41,808 bases of DNA, taken from contig JAJDEH010000329.1 in NCBI GenBank assembly GCA_029259935.1, forward strand, positions 1 to 41,808, given 5' to 3'. Position 1 is the stretch's first letter; the number at the start of each line of letters is the position of its first letter. Position numbers and translations under genes: made by a program. The notes beneath the pieces were generated by a model. That model worked only from the letters and a program-made list of their open reading frames with translations, did not search any database and had not been told where the DNA came from. The stretch comes from Planctomycetota bacterium (GTDB taxonomy: Bacteria; Planctomycetota; Planctomycetia; Pirellulales; Pirellulaceae). This document shows positions 6,903 through 16,323 of this stretch, one piece after another.

Positions 6903-9044
6903 ATGGCATTCTTAAGCACCAACAATGGCCCGGACCCGGGGCGGCGCTATGAGCTGACGCGAGACGAGCAGTTCATGGGCCGATCTCCCGCCTGCGAAAT
7001 TTCCGTCGATGTCGGGGCCGTTAGTCGGCAGCATGCGAAAATCGTCCACGAACACGGCGTTTACTTCGTTGAGGACTTGAAGAGCCGCAACGGCACCTTT
7101 GTCAATGGAAGATCCGTATCTGACGAGCGCCATCGGCTGCGGGACGGTGATCGGATCCGCATCTGTGACGTGGAATTCACCTTTCGATCTTCTGGAGATC
7201 CATCGGTGCATCTCGCGGATGCCGACCACGAACTTGGTTCCGTGCTGATTGACGATGACGACCAGGCGTCTAGCATCGCGTCGGCCGTCATGACGGAAGT
7301 GCGAGTTGAACTGCCGAAGGACGAGTTTTATGAGTTGATCGGTCGCAATCTGCAACGCAACCACGTGCATTGTCCCGACATCGGTTCAAGCGAGCTCGAG
7401 CAGGAAATGCGGGATGCCGATACTCCAGCGCGTCAGCACCTACAACGCAATTTCTTCAAAGTCGTGCTGCTCAACGCGCGAAACGGATTGGATGACAAGG
7501 GCCAGTTCGACCTCATGAAATTCTTGCAGTACGCGTTTCGCGAAATGAGTGAAGCCTTCGACATTCGCCTGAGCGATGACGATTTTCACGCCGAGCTCAT
7601 TCCGCAATACCTCAAGGATGAACCTCGCTCGCTGTTTTGCTTTCTCAACATAGATCTCATTCCCGAAGACACCATCCGGCGGCTACGCGGATTCACTCAG
7701 GAAGGGCATCAATGCCTGTTTTGCGGTAACCATCCTCTTGACGGCGTAAAACGGGAGACGGTTTATCGAACCGCGGAGCGACGTGTTCAGCTTGCGGCCA
7801 GTCCTGAAGCAAAACTCAAAGCCTTGCTCGAAATTCAGGGTGCGTTAGGCCGGGCCTTATCGCTCGACGACGTGCTGCCGGTTGTCCTCGATAGCCTGTT
7901 CAAGATTTTCCCCCGGGCCGACAGAGGATTCATCATACAAAAGGACAGTGAAGGGAGGATCATTCCCGCGTGGATTAAGCAACGACGAGCAGATTCCGAG
8001 GACGCCGTCCGCATCAGCCGAACGATTGTCAACCAAGTGATGGACAGCAAGCAGGCGATTCTCTCGGCGGACGCGGCAAACGACGTGCGCTTCGAGATGA
8101 GCCAAAGCATCGCCGATTTCCGAATTCGGTCGATGATGTGCGCGCCGCTGCTCGATAGCAATGGCAACGTACTCGGCGTCCTGCAAATCGATACGCTCGA
8201 CCAGCGTCAACGATTTCAGGAGGAAGACTTGGATCTGCTGGCCGGCGTGGCGGTGCAAGCCGGTATCGCCATCGATAACGCTCAACTGCACGAACTCGCG
8301 CTCAAGCAGCAGGGTGTCGAACGTGACCTGGAACTTGCGCGTGAAGTCCTGGTTAGTTTTCTGCCGAAACGCCCGCCCCAACTAGACGGTTATCAATTTT
8401 TTGACTTCTACCAACCGGCAGCCCAAGTCGGCGGTGATTACTACGACTATATTTCATTACCACAAGGAAAGATGGCCATCGTCGTGGCCGATGCGGTTGG
8501 CCGTGGTGTCGCGGCATCTCTCATGGTGGCGAAAATTGCGGCGGAGTTGCGATTGCACCTGGCAAGCGAGCCCTCGGTGGACGTCGCCATGTCGAAATTG
8601 AACAAGTCGCTGTGCGATCTCAACCTGAACCGTTTCGTGACCATGGTTCTGATCGTTCTTGATGCAAAGACGCATGAACTTTCGATCGTGAATGCGGGGC
8701 ACATGGCCCCGATCCATTGCCAGGAAGACGGCTCCCTAGAAGAGCCGGGTGAGTCTGTTTCAGGACTTCCGCTTGGAATTGAGGGCAGCGTGGAGTATGC
8801 GGTCCACCAGATGAGCTTGGCTGCCGGCGAGTCGATCACCATGTACACAGACGGCATTAACGAGTGCTGCAACCAGGCGGATGAATTGTACGGAATCGAG
8901 CGTCTGCGAAACTATGTCGCGGCCAACAAGCAAACCGCGCCGAAGGAACTCGGCCTAGGTATCATGGAAGATGTGCATAAACACCAAGGCGACGCAATTC
9001 AGTGCGACGATATGTGCATGGTGCTGTTCCGGCGTGAGCCGTAA
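6903..9044 (+). CDS. FHA-unknown domain-GAF-SpoIIE (PP2C) protein phosphatase
   Basis: This 713-residue protein runs FHA (about 12-96: [28 protein letters not shown]), an unrecognised region (about 125-290), GAF (about 303-465) and a SpoIIE-type PP2C phosphatase (about 480-710). The phosphatase metal ligands look intact: [32 protein letters not shown] and QCDDM. FHA domains bind phosphothreonine peptides; GAF domains bind small ligands or mediate dimerisation; SpoIIE domains dephosphorylate Ser/Thr, often on anti-sigma-antagonists. The in-frame TTG at 6897 is an alternative start two codons earlier. It follows the TIR-STAND gene by 27 bases and is probably co-transcribed. The middle region separates FHA from GAF more widely than in usual FHA-GAF-SpoIIE proteins. 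Confidence 0.9.
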   Translation: MAFLSTNNGPDPGRRYELTRDEQFMGRSPACEISVDVGAVSRQHAKIVHEHGVYFVEDLKSRNGTFVNGRSVSDERHRLRDGDRIRICDVEFTFRSSGDPSVHLADADHELGSVLIDDDDQASSIASAVMTEVRVELPKDEFYELIGRNLQRNHVHCPDIGSSELEQEMRDADTPARQHLQRNFFKVVLLNARNGLDDKGQFDLMKFLQYAFREMSEAFDIRLSDDDFHAELIPQYLKDEPRSLFCFLNIDLIPEDTIRRLRGFTQEGHQCLFCGNHPLDGVKRETVYRTAERRVQLAASPEAKLKALLEIQGALGRALSLDDVLPVVLDSLFKIFPRADRGFIIQKDSEGRIIPAWIKQRRADSEDAVRISRTIVNQVMDSKQAILSADAANDVRFEMSQSIADFRIRSMMCAPLLDSNGNVLGVLQIDTLDQRQRFQEEDLDLLAGVAVQAGIAIDNAQLHELALKQQGVERDLELAREVLVSFLPKRPPQLDGYQFFDFYQPAAQVGGDYYDYISLPQGKMAIVVADAVGRGVAASLMVAKIAAELRLHLASEPSVDVAMSKLNKSLCDLNLNRFVTMVLIVLDAKTHELSIVNAGHMAPIHCQEDGSLEEPGESVSGLPLGIEGSVEYAVHQMSLAAGESITMYTDGINECCNQADELYGIERLRNYVAANKQTAPKELGLGIMEDVHKHQGDAIQCDDMCMVLFRREP

Positions 9045-9090
9045 AAATTTTCTAGCCGATCCTCCAAGTGTTACTTTTCTCGGAGCCTTC

Positions 9091-10662
9091 ATGAAAACTC
9101 ACCGCGTGATCCTGTTACTGCTTATCCTGTTCACGGTATCTGGCATTCGCGCGCGGGCGGACGAACGGCCGAATATTCTGCTGGCCATCGCCGACGATTG
9201 GTCGTTCGGGCATGCCGGCGCTTATGATTGCTCGTGGGTCGAAACGCCCAACTTCGACCGCGTGGCGAAAGAAGGGCTGCTGTTCCGCCGGGCCTTCACG
9301 CCCAATGCCAAATGCGCCCCTTCGCGAGCGACCATCTTGACCGGCCGTTATTCATGGCAATTGGAACAGGCCGGAAATCACATGTGCTTCTTTCCCGCCA
9401 AGTTTGGCGGCTACGTCGAGCGACTGGCGGCGGACGGCTACTTTGCGGGCTTCACTGGCAAGGGCTGGGGGCCAGGCTTCGCGAACGACTCCGACGGTAA
9501 AAAACGAGCGATCACCGGCAAGGCGTATCAGCGCCGCCGATTGAAACCGCGCGCCAAAGGGATCGTGGCCACCGATTACGCGGCCAACTTCAACGACTTT
9601 CTGGGCGACGTACCCGCTGGCAGTCCGTGGGTCTTTTGGTACGGCGCGCTCGAACCGCATCGCCGCTACGAGTATCAATCGGGAGTCCGGCTGGGCAAGA
9701 AGCTGTCGGACATCGATCGCGTGCCGGGCTATTGGCCGAATAACGACATTAGCCGACACGACATGCTGGATTACGCCGTGGAAGTCGAGCATTACGACAT
9801 GCACTTGGGCCGCATTCTCGCCGCACTCGAAAAGGCCGGACAGCTCGACAACACGATCATCGTGGCGACGTCCGACCATGGCATGCCATTTCCTCGCGTG
9901 AAAGGCCAGGCCTACGATCACTCGAACCACATTCCGCTGGCGATTCGCTGGCCTGCTGGAATCAAATCGCCGGGTCGCGTCGTTGACGAATTCGTCGACT
10001 TCACCGCCCTCGCGCCTACGTTCCTGGAAGCCGCCAAAATTCGTGATCCCGGGCCGATCATGCAGCCGATCAGTGGCCGCGACTTATTCGATATCTTCGC
10101 CGCGACCGAGTCGGGACAAGTGGACCCCGCGCGCGATCACGTTCTGGTTGGCAAAGAGCGGCATGACATTGGCCGACCCAACGCGGGCGGCTATCCCATT
10201 CGCGGCATTCGCCAAGGCGATTGGCTGTATCTGCGGAACTTCGAAACCGACCGCTGGCCCGCTTGTAATCCCGAAACGGGCTACTTGAATTGCGACGGCA
10301 GCCCCACCAAAACGGATATCCTCCAACGACGCCGCGACGGCAAGAACAAGACGTTTTGGAGTTTTTGTTTCGGCAAGCGGCCGGGCGAAGAGCTTTTTAA
10401 CTTGAAGGCCGATCCCGACTGCCTGGCCAACCTGGCCCGAGCGCCGATGTACGCCAAGCAGATGAACTTGCTGAAGGCCCGCATGACGAACAAATTGAAG
10501 GAGCAAGGAGATCCACGAATGTTTGGAAAGGGCGACGTGTTCGACAAGTACCCCTATTCGAGTACCGCGACCGATCGCTTTTACGAACGCTACATGGCCG
10601 GCGAAAAGCTCCGCGCGGGCTGGGTCCAGCCGTCTGATTTTGAAGACAAGCCTCTGGACTAG
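9091..10662 (+). CDS. Secreted sulfatase (N-sulfoglucosamine sulfohydrolase-like)
   Basis: This 523-residue protein starts at 9091 with GGAG five bases upstream; the signal peptide is [20 protein letters not shown] followed by ARA. An upstream in-frame start at 8971 would overlap the phosphatase gene and lose the signal. The sulfatase active site is [12 protein letters not shown] with Cys75 as the formylglycine precursor. Metal ligands are [11 protein letters not shown] near residue 30 and [10 protein letters not shown] in the middle. The order and the NHMCFFP segment after the active site resemble heparan N-sulfatase-type (SGSH-like) enzymes. Such enzymes remove sulfate from polysaccharides in the periplasm or outside the cell; planctomycetes carry many. 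The exact sugar cannot be assigned. Confidence 0.93.
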   Translation: MKTHRVILLLLILFTVSGIRARADERPNILLAIADDWSFGHAGAYDCSWVETPNFDRVAKEGLLFRRAFTPNAKCAPSRATILTGRYSWQLEQAGNHMCFFPAKFGGYVERLAADGYFAGFTGKGWGPGFANDSDGKKRAITGKAYQRRRLKPRAKGIVATDYAANFNDFLGDVPAGSPWVFWYGALEPHRRYEYQSGVRLGKKLSDIDRVPGYWPNNDISRHDMLDYAVEVEHYDMHLGRILAALEKAGQLDNTIIVATSDHGMPFPRVKGQAYDHSNHIPLAIRWPAGIKSPGRVVDEFVDFTALAPTFLEAAKIRDPGPIMQPISGRDLFDIFAATESGQVDPARDHVLVGKERHDIGRPNAGGYPIRGIRQGDWLYLRNFETDRWPACNPETGYLNCDGSPTKTDILQRRRDGKNKTFWSFCFGKRPGEELFNLKADPDCLANLARAPMYAKQMNLLKARMTNKLKEQGDPRMFGKGDVFDKYPYSSTATDRFYERYMAGEKLRAGWVQPSDFEDKPLD

Positions 10663-10671
10663 ACTCCAGAG
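10652..10671. terminator. Short hairpin at the sulfatase stop codon
   Basis: CTCTGGA at 10652-10658 pairs with TCCAGAG at 10665-10671 across a 6-base loop that contains the stop codon. There is no T-tract, so terminator function is uncertain. Confidence 0.3.
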
Positions 10672-11123
10672 TCCATGCCATGTTTCAAGCTGCAAGAGTA
10701 GAGTGCCGTGCTTGCACGCACCAACCGTGCCGGGTTCAACCTTCCCGCCGACGTGCGAGAACGATTTACGGCCAAGAAATTTGCGCAGTGTCGCAATATC
10801 GCCGCCGGTGGCACACAACCCTAATTCCTAGCTGTGAAAAATCTCTAGCCGGATTGTTGTGGTCACGCGTAGAATAGAGTGATGACGTCGTGGGGAAGGG
10901 GCGGATTTCCCGGCAGCGACAAGACTCCGCAGCGGGGCGACCCCTTCTAGCTTTCCCATGGCAAGCTTGGCAAAGGGGAGCTAGCAGACCGTTTGCTCAA
11001 GCATCTTGCTGCCGGCGGCCGCTTGATGTTCACAAGACAAAAGCCGTTGATGTTACACTCGCCATATGCCAAGCTTATGATCTCTGTATTCTCACTCGGG
11101 CAGTTGGCACGGGAGGTCGGTAG
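10663..11123. other. Intergenic region, 461 bases, with one diverged palindromic repeat
   Basis: No coding frame here has a plausible start, ribosome-binding site or domain. The stretch holds the diverged palindromic repeat at 10939-10983. Its right end must carry the expression signals of the ankyrin gene, whose GGGAGGT ribosome-binding site is at 11111-11117. I could not identify a clear -35/-10 pair. Confidence 0.6.
10939..10983. repeat. Diverged copy of the palindromic repeat
   Basis: It starts GACCCCTTCTAGCTTTCCC, matching GACCCC-TCTA-CT--CCC of the units at 1495-1527 and 33889-33921. It has a longer centre (GGCAAGCTTGGC) and closes with GGGGAGCTAG, which pairs with CTAGCTTTCCC. Confidence 0.6.
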
Positions 11124-13406
11124 ATGAAAAGACAGCTCTTACCTTGTTGGATGTTCGTCGTCGTGGAGTTGTTCAACTTCAGTAGTGGCGGCCAAACCCT
11201 TTGTGAAGCAACTCAGCCGTCGAAGGCGAATTCGTCGAATGACGCAGGCGGCGACCCGTTGCAGATTCGGATCGACCTGAGAACGCAAATGGGCTCGATG
11301 CACATCGACAAGCTCTTTCGCGTCGTGGTGGCCAATACTTCGGACCAGCCGCAGCGCATTTGGCACCCTAGTTCTCGCGCTGGCTACTACCAACTGTCCT
11401 TTCAGTTTGAGGACCCGCAAACGAAGGAGAAGTTCGTCGCCCGCAAGCGGAAAATTGACGACGACGCCTTCTGGATCGCCCTGGCGAACAACAACGAACC
11501 GGATTTGGAAACCGTGGAAATCGCGCCGGGCGACGACTTCACTTACCAGATCATTTTCAACGGCTTCAAGTGGGGCGAGCGCGAATGGCAGGGTCTGCCC
11601 GATCCGAATTCCGGCCAGCCATGGTTGATTACCGCCCAATTCGAATCGGCCGCTCAATTGCCAACCAGCAAACCGGTGTGGAAAGGAAAAACGCACAGCG
11701 GAAAAATCTCGGCCAATTTGCTGGCCACTCGACTCAAGACCCCCCACGAATATCTGTGGGCCGGTTTTCCAAACAAAGCGGTGGAAATCATGAAGGCCGA
11801 TCCGAAGTGGATCTCCCGCGCGGACGATGATTCTCGACAACCACTTCATATCGCCGCCCGGTTTGGGCACATCGAGGCGGTTAAGTGGTTGCTGGACAAC
11901 GGCGCGGATGTCAATTCCATTGCCTACAACGGATTTACCCCACTGCATCTCACGGAACATGTGGAGGTCGTCAAACTGATCCTCGCCAAGAAGCCCGACC
12001 TGAGCATCCTCAACGGCATCCAGGGAGGGAGCCCACTGCAAGACGCCGCCGAAAAATTCACGGAAGCGCGCGGCAAACAACGGCGTAAGAAGTTTCGAGA
12101 AATCGTTGACCTGTACCTCGCGTCCGGCGCCGAGTACGACCTGTTGACGGCCATCTACCTGGACGATCTCAAGCGAATCAAGGCCATCCTGGAACGCTCG
12201 CCCAAACTGGCCGATGACTTCCAAAACGACAGCCCGTTACGAACCGCCGCCAAATTGGGGCGGCTGGAGATATGCCGCTTCCTGATCAACGAGCATCGGG
12301 TCAATGTCAACGATTTTGAACGGGGCATCGGATATCCCATTATCAAGGCCGCGTTGGCGCACCCTCAGGTAGTGCGTCTGCTGATCGAGAACGGTGCCGA
12401 CTTGAAGAAGCGCATCACTTGGCGTGGCCACCGCGAGGGTTATTGGATCATCGGCGACGAAGCCACCTGTCTGCACTTTGCGGCGCGCGACGGCGTACCC
12501 GATACCATCAACATGTTGATCGACCAGGGCGTCGACATCCTGGCGAAGGCGGAACCTGCCGGCCTGGGCGAAGCGCTGACCGCCTTGGAACTGGCCGCCT
12601 GTTTCGGCAAGACGGACAATGTTCGCGCGATTCTCAACCATCCCAAGTTGGGTGAGATCGATGAACGGCCGCGGCAGGACCTTTTGGACCGTTCCTTGCG
12701 GACAGCGGTCAGAACTCAAAACGAGGAGCAACCGGGGCTCATAGAAGCGCTGCTCGCCAAGGGAGCTGACCTTAGCGCTCGCCAAGGCGAAGTTGCTTTG
12801 ACTCAAGTCGTGGCTTCTCAACTGCATCCAAACAACCAAGAAGAGAACGAGATTTCCCGGAAGGTTGTCGCCAAGCTTGTGGAATACGGTGCCAAGGTGG
12901 ACCTGTTCAGTGCCGTCGCCATCGGGGACGAAGCCCGGGTAGCCCAATTGCTGCGGCAGGACGTCCCGCCCGACGCTCGCGACCGGGATGGTTTCCCCGC
13001 GCTGCATTTCGCCGTGCGAATGGGTTATCGCGGAATCGTCATGAAATTGATCGACGCGGGTTGTGACGTGAATTTACGAAACAGAAGCGAACGGTCCGGC
13101 AGCTTGGACGCCACCGCGCTGCATGAGGCTGCGTTTTGGGGCCGCTATGAGGCGGCCAAGCTCTTGATCGACGGCGGGGCGGACGTGAACGCCGTGACCG
13201 AGCAGAAGGTCGCGCCACTTCACAGGGCCGCCAGAATGACGAACGTCAAGGTAGCGCGACTCTTCTTGGAGCGTGGCGCTGACCCCGCCATCCAAGACGA
13301 AGACGGCAAGACCCCCTTGGACTGGTGTCGCAAATTGAACTGGACCAACGCGGACGAAGTCGAAAAGCTGTTTCGTGAGTTTCACGAGCAGGCCGACAAG
13401 AGGTAA
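11124..13406 (+). CDS. Secreted ankyrin-repeat protein
   Basis: This 760-residue protein has an N-terminal hydrophobic signal (LLPCWMFVVVELFNFSSGG). A beta-rich domain of about 170 residues follows (IDLRTQMGSMHIDKLFRVVV, then EIAPGDDFTYQIIFNG). From about residue 230 to the end there are ankyrin repeats, for example PLHIAARFGHIEAVKWLLDN, CLHFAARDGVPDTINMLID, ALHFAVRMGYRGIVMKLID and ALHEAAFWGRYEAAKLLID. Ankyrin repeats bind other proteins. GGGAGGT is seven bases before the ATG. The stop is 8 bases before the next gene, whose ribosome-binding site lies inside this gene's end, so the pair is translationally linked. The N-terminal domain is not recognised; the target is unknown. Confidence 0.85.
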   Translation: MKRQLLPCWMFVVVELFNFSSGGQTLCEATQPSKANSSNDAGGDPLQIRIDLRTQMGSMHIDKLFRVVVANTSDQPQRIWHPSSRAGYYQLSFQFEDPQTKEKFVARKRKIDDDAFWIALANNNEPDLETVEIAPGDDFTYQIIFNGFKWGEREWQGLPDPNSGQPWLITAQFESAAQLPTSKPVWKGKTHSGKISANLLATRLKTPHEYLWAGFPNKAVEIMKADPKWISRADDDSRQPLHIAARFGHIEAVKWLLDNGADVNSIAYNGFTPLHLTEHVEVVKLILAKKPDLSILNGIQGGSPLQDAAEKFTEARGKQRRKKFREIVDLYLASGAEYDLLTAIYLDDLKRIKAILERSPKLADDFQNDSPLRTAAKLGRLEICRFLINEHRVNVNDFERGIGYPIIKAALAHPQVVRLLIENGADLKKRITWRGHREGYWIIGDEATCLHFAARDGVPDTINMLIDQGVDILAKAEPAGLGEALTALELAACFGKTDNVRAILNHPKLGEIDERPRQDLLDRSLRTAVRTQNEEQPGLIEALLAKGADLSARQGEVALTQVVASQLHPNNQEENEISRKVVAKLVEYGAKVDLFSAVAIGDEARVAQLLRQDVPPDARDRDGFPALHFAVRMGYRGIVMKLIDAGCDVNLRNRSERSGSLDATALHEAAFWGRYEAAKLLIDGGADVNAVTEQKVAPLHRAARMTNVKVARLFLERGADPAIQDEDGKTPLDWCRKLNWTNADEVEKLFREFHEQADKR

Positions 13407-13414
13407 TCAGACGC

Positions 13415-15010
13415 ATGGAGAAATGGAAAGGTCCCACAAGATTGGTGGCGGGCGCGTTGCTGATTGGCGGAGTATTGGCATTCGTGTGGTCTCGTTGGGA
13501 TGCGGCACGTGACAAACAACCAGTTCCCCCTCTGGATAAATTGACCATCGAAGACTGTACACCGGCGGCGTTGACCAATCCCGCCGACGGATTCTATCGG
13601 CTGGAAGGTGTCGTGTACGGCAGCGACGGTCGGCCGCTTTCGGGGGCAGATGTGTGGACGGAGGAAACTGGTGATTTCTATCTCGATTCACTCCATACCG
13701 AATCCAATACGCAGGGTCGTTTTGTGTTTCAAGTTCCGGTTGCAGCCACACGATGGGAGAGTTCCGGCTACAGACGAAAAGTCTGGGTTTTTGCGCGCGA
13801 TCACGAGCTGGCCCACCACGACTACTTCTCGGACATCTACTCCGTCGAAAGCCCAGGCCCTTTGCAGATCCACCTTGCCGCCACCAGCAACTCGACAACG
13901 GTTCGCATTTTGGATCCACAAGGAGAACCAGTCGTTGGCGCGAAGGTAGGGACTACCAGTGCCCATCTGGAGAAAGGGTACTCGACTGTGTTCGTACCGG
14001 AATCCGCCACCTCGACGATCGCCAACCTAACGGATGGTGACGGCCGAGTTCAGGTGTCTAACATCGAAGGGGCAGAATCGCTCTATATCCAAGTTGCTAC
14101 GAAGTCTTATGGACTACAGGGTTTTTCATTAACAGACGACGATGACCAACCGCTAGACACGGTGCGTCTACGCCCTGTTGGACGGATCGAAGGTCAACTG
14201 CTGTCCGACAAAGTCGACTGGGTGTCTGGAGCTTCGCTGCGACTCGTGACACTTATTGAAGCAGGAGGGGCGGCAGGTAGTGCGATCGTGAAAACCGACA
14301 AGAATGGCGCTTTTGAAGTATCCGCCATCGGGGCCGGCGAGCTTCGCATTGTCGAACGATTCAGCGACGGCGTGGATGCATGCATGCCCGCTTACGATTC
14401 AATTCAAGTGCAAGCAAATGATGTCACGAAGGTCCGCCTTCGGCTGGTTCGAGGAGTTAGAGTCAATGGCCAGCTTTGGAACACTCGCACGGATTCACCG
14501 TTGGCCAACTCCCGAATCCGGCTGTACTACAGTTCCGAAAAAGGGAGAATCGATTATGCATTTACCGACGACGCAGGAAGATTTGAAATTCGCGTTCGGC
14601 CGGAACGAATTGTCATCTCGACCATAGATGCTCCCCAGGCGCAGGTCATGTTTGATTCTGTCAAGCCAAGGAAATTTGATATCCCTGGAGACACCGACGA
14701 GTTCCAGCTACCAAAGATTGAAGTGACGCCCGACGAAAGGATCCACGGATTGCTGCTGGATCAGGCGGGTCGGCGACTTGGGAATGTAACGATAGATGCA
14801 GCAAGCGACCGCGGCCGGGGTGCGTGGGGCACTGCCGATTCTCAAGGAAGAATCACGCTGTTTCGTCGGCCCAACCGGAAGTGCACGAGCTACCGGGTCC
14901 GACGCCAGGTAAGCGATGGCTATGAACTCCTGCCCGCAGTGAAAGTTCAAGACAACCCGCTGGTTTTGCAGATCACGGATCCGGACGAGGCTAACGAGGA
15001 ATCGTACTAA
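13415..15010 (+). CDS. Membrane-anchored protein with carboxypeptidase-regulatory/CnaB-like domains
   Basis: This 531-residue protein has a single N-terminal membrane helix (LVAGALLIGGVLAFVW, about 10-25), so most of it is predicted to lie outside the cytoplasm. It contains repeated beta-sandwich segments of the carboxypeptidase-regulatory type: LEGVVYGSDGRPLSGADVWT, RILDPQGEPVVGAKVGT, GQLWNTRTDSPLANSRIRL and GLLLDQAGRRLGNVTIDA, each followed by a TD--GRF-type strand. Such domains are structural or adhesive. The gene starts 8 bases after the ankyrin gene, with AAGAGGT near the end of the latter acting as ribosome-binding site. The two probably work together at the cell envelope. No catalytic motif was seen. 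Confidence 0.75.
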   Translation: MEKWKGPTRLVAGALLIGGVLAFVWSRWDAARDKQPVPPLDKLTIEDCTPAALTNPADGFYRLEGVVYGSDGRPLSGADVWTEETGDFYLDSLHTESNTQGRFVFQVPVAATRWESSGYRRKVWVFARDHELAHHDYFSDIYSVESPGPLQIHLAATSNSTTVRILDPQGEPVVGAKVGTTSAHLEKGYSTVFVPESATSTIANLTDGDGRVQVSNIEGAESLYIQVATKSYGLQGFSLTDDDDQPLDTVRLRPVGRIEGQLLSDKVDWVSGASLRLVTLIEAGGAAGSAIVKTDKNGAFEVSAIGAGELRIVERFSDGVDACMPAYDSIQVQANDVTKVRLRLVRGVRVNGQLWNTRTDSPLANSRIRLYYSSEKGRIDYAFTDDAGRFEIRVRPERIVISTIDAPQAQVMFDSVKPRKFDIPGDTDEFQLPKIEVTPDERIHGLLLDQAGRRLGNVTIDAASDRGRGAWGTADSQGRITLFRRPNRKCTSYRVRRQVSDGYELLPAVKVQDNPLVLQITDPDEANEESY

Positions 15011-15111
15011 TTCACGTTATCTCCCTCGCCGTCCACCTCGTTCTCCTGCACACTCCAATTTGGCAAGCGAAAGAACCGGAAGATGCTAGCCGCTCTGTTG
15101 CGGTCTGCTCT

Positions 15112-15612
15112 TCATGGATTCGGTAATTGAAATTGATAATCGTCGCCAATCTGTTGGCGTGTCATGAAGACGATTTCCTGCGCGTGGCCGCTTAGGTGCG
15201 TCACGGTTCGATAGATGACTCCCAGAACGGTTGCCTGAAACTCTCGGCCCAATCCCTGGTAGCGGCGATCTTCCGTCAGCGCGGCGGCATCCAGCCCAGA
15301 CAAGATGCCTTGCGATTGCTCGCACGTCTCGTCCAAGCGGCTCACCAGTTCGTTCTTCGGTATCGGCCCTTGTTCCGAAAACTCGACAGGACGGTCGCGC
15401 ACATCGGGCTCGCTGCCGACGACCGAACCAATTCGCTGCCGCAGGTTGCCGCACACGTGCAAAATCAAGTTGCCCACGCTGTTCTGGGAATCGCGAGGCC
15501 GCCACCAAATCTGCTCGTCGGTCAACTGGGCCACGCAGTGCTTAATCTTGTCGGCCGAGGCTTGCAGACTGCCCCGTGATTCATTTAAGAAGTCGTCGGA
15601 AAGAGTCGGCAT
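15112..15612 (-). CDS. DinB-like (DUF1572) protein
   Basis: This 166-residue protein has the four-helix DinB/YfiT pattern. NLILHVCGNLRQRI near residue 48 carries the first metal histidine, and THLSGHAQEIVFMTRQQ near residue 137 carries two more, spaced H-x3-H. The fold is a metal-binding bundle found in thiol-dependent transferases and many uncharacterised proteins. The PIG-L protein at 1570-2280 could be a bacillithiol enzyme and some DinB proteins are thiol transferases, but they are far apart and the link is speculative. It converges with the plus-strand gene ending at 15010. Confidence 0.75.
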   Translation of the reverse strand: MPTLSDDFLNESRGSLQASADKIKHCVAQLTDEQIWWRPRDSQNSVGNLILHVCGNLRQRIGSVVGSEPDVRDRPVEFSEQGPIPKNELVSRLDETCEQSQGILSGLDAAALTEDRRYQGLGREFQATVLGVIYRTVTHLSGHAQEIVFMTRQQIGDDYQFQLPNP

Positions 15613-15662
15613 GGTTGAGGTCTTTCAATGCTGCTGAGGTCGAGAAAAAGTGCGCGCCGACT

Positions 15663-15702
15663 TAAAAAACACCGCATAAAAACACCGACTAAAAACACAG
15701 CG
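15663..15702. repeat. Three A-rich direct repeats of 13-14 bases
   Basis: Units starting at 15663, 15677 and 15690 share T-A(5-6)-CAC followed by CG or AG. They lie between the efpL stop and the DinB-like gene start. On the minus strand they read as T-runs after GTG, so they could serve as a weak transcript end for efpL. Confidence 0.5.
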
Positions 15703-15716
15703 CCGCGCGGACCCAC

Positions 15717-16280
15717 TTAGGCGCGGGAAATATACTCGCCGGTGCGCGTGTCGATCTTGATCCGCTCGCCTTGCGTCAAGTACTCGGGAACTTGCACGAC
15801 CAGCCCCGTCTCCACGGTTGCCGGCTTGGTTCGTTTGGTTGCCGAATCGCCCTTCACTCCCGGATCGCATTGCGTCACCGTCAACTCGACCGCCGTGGGT
15901 ACTTGAATGCCAACGCACTCGTCGTTGTAGATCAAGGCCAGCATGCCTTCCATTTCCTCGGTAACGTATTTCTGTTCTTCGGCGACATCTTCCAGGCCGA
16001 CGGAAAACTGATTGAAATCCGTTTGATCCAGCAAGTGCATGTGAGTGGGGTCGGTGTACATCATCTTCACGGCGCGGCGTTGAAAGTCGGCTTCATCGAG
16101 CGACTCGCCGCCTTTCAAGGTGATGTCGGTTTTTTGCTTGGTGACCAGGTTCTTGCCGCGGAACTTGTACAAGGTCGCGGCACCGCGCGCCGAAGGGGTC
16201 TGCACGGTCATCGATTGAATTAAGACCGGTGAGCCTTCGTGTACCACGACCGCTCCCGTCTTGATTTCCTTGGCTTGCAT
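15717..16280 (-). CDS. efpL: Elongation factor P-like protein (YeiP/EfpL)
   Basis: This 187-residue protein has the three-domain EF-P length. The loop that enters the peptidyl-transferase centre reads TPSARGAATLYK, matching the YeiP/EfpL pattern (SPTARGAATLYK in E. coli YeiP, from memory) with arginine at the tip. Canonical EF-P has a modified lysine there. The C-terminal KPATVETGLVVQVPEYL and ERIKIDTRTGEYISRA are typical of the S1-like domain. EF-P proteins rescue ribosomes stalled at proline stretches; EfpL is reported to do so without lysine modification. An in-frame start at 16388 would overlap the next gene, so ATG 16280 was chosen. The neighbouring unknown gene ends 43 bases upstream. 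Confidence 0.92.
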   Translation of the reverse strand: MQAKEIKTGAVVVHEGSPVLIQSMTVQTPSARGAATLYKFRGKNLVTKQKTDITLKGGESLDEADFQRRAVKMMYTDPTHMHLLDQTDFNQFSVGLEDVAEEQKYVTEEMEGMLALIYNDECVGIQVPTAVELTVTQCDPGVKGDSATKRTKPATVETGLVVQVPEYLTQGERIKIDTRTGEYISRA

Positions 16281-16323
16281 TCTTTCTCGTCCTCTGTCGC
16301 TCGCGCGCGGTTCTCCAGCGCCG

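Noticed and set aside
10720..10760. GGTTCAA sequence resembling a tRNA T-loop
   Set aside because: No matching acceptor, D-arm or anticodon arm could be paired around it.
10680..10877. Possible small gene after the sulfatase
   Set aside because: The product has no domain or ribosome-binding site and the stretch behaves as intergenic sequence.
11139..12224. Minus-strand open frame opposite the ankyrin gene
   Set aside because: The ankyrin repeats on the plus strand are unmistakable; the antisense frame is an effect of codon bias.
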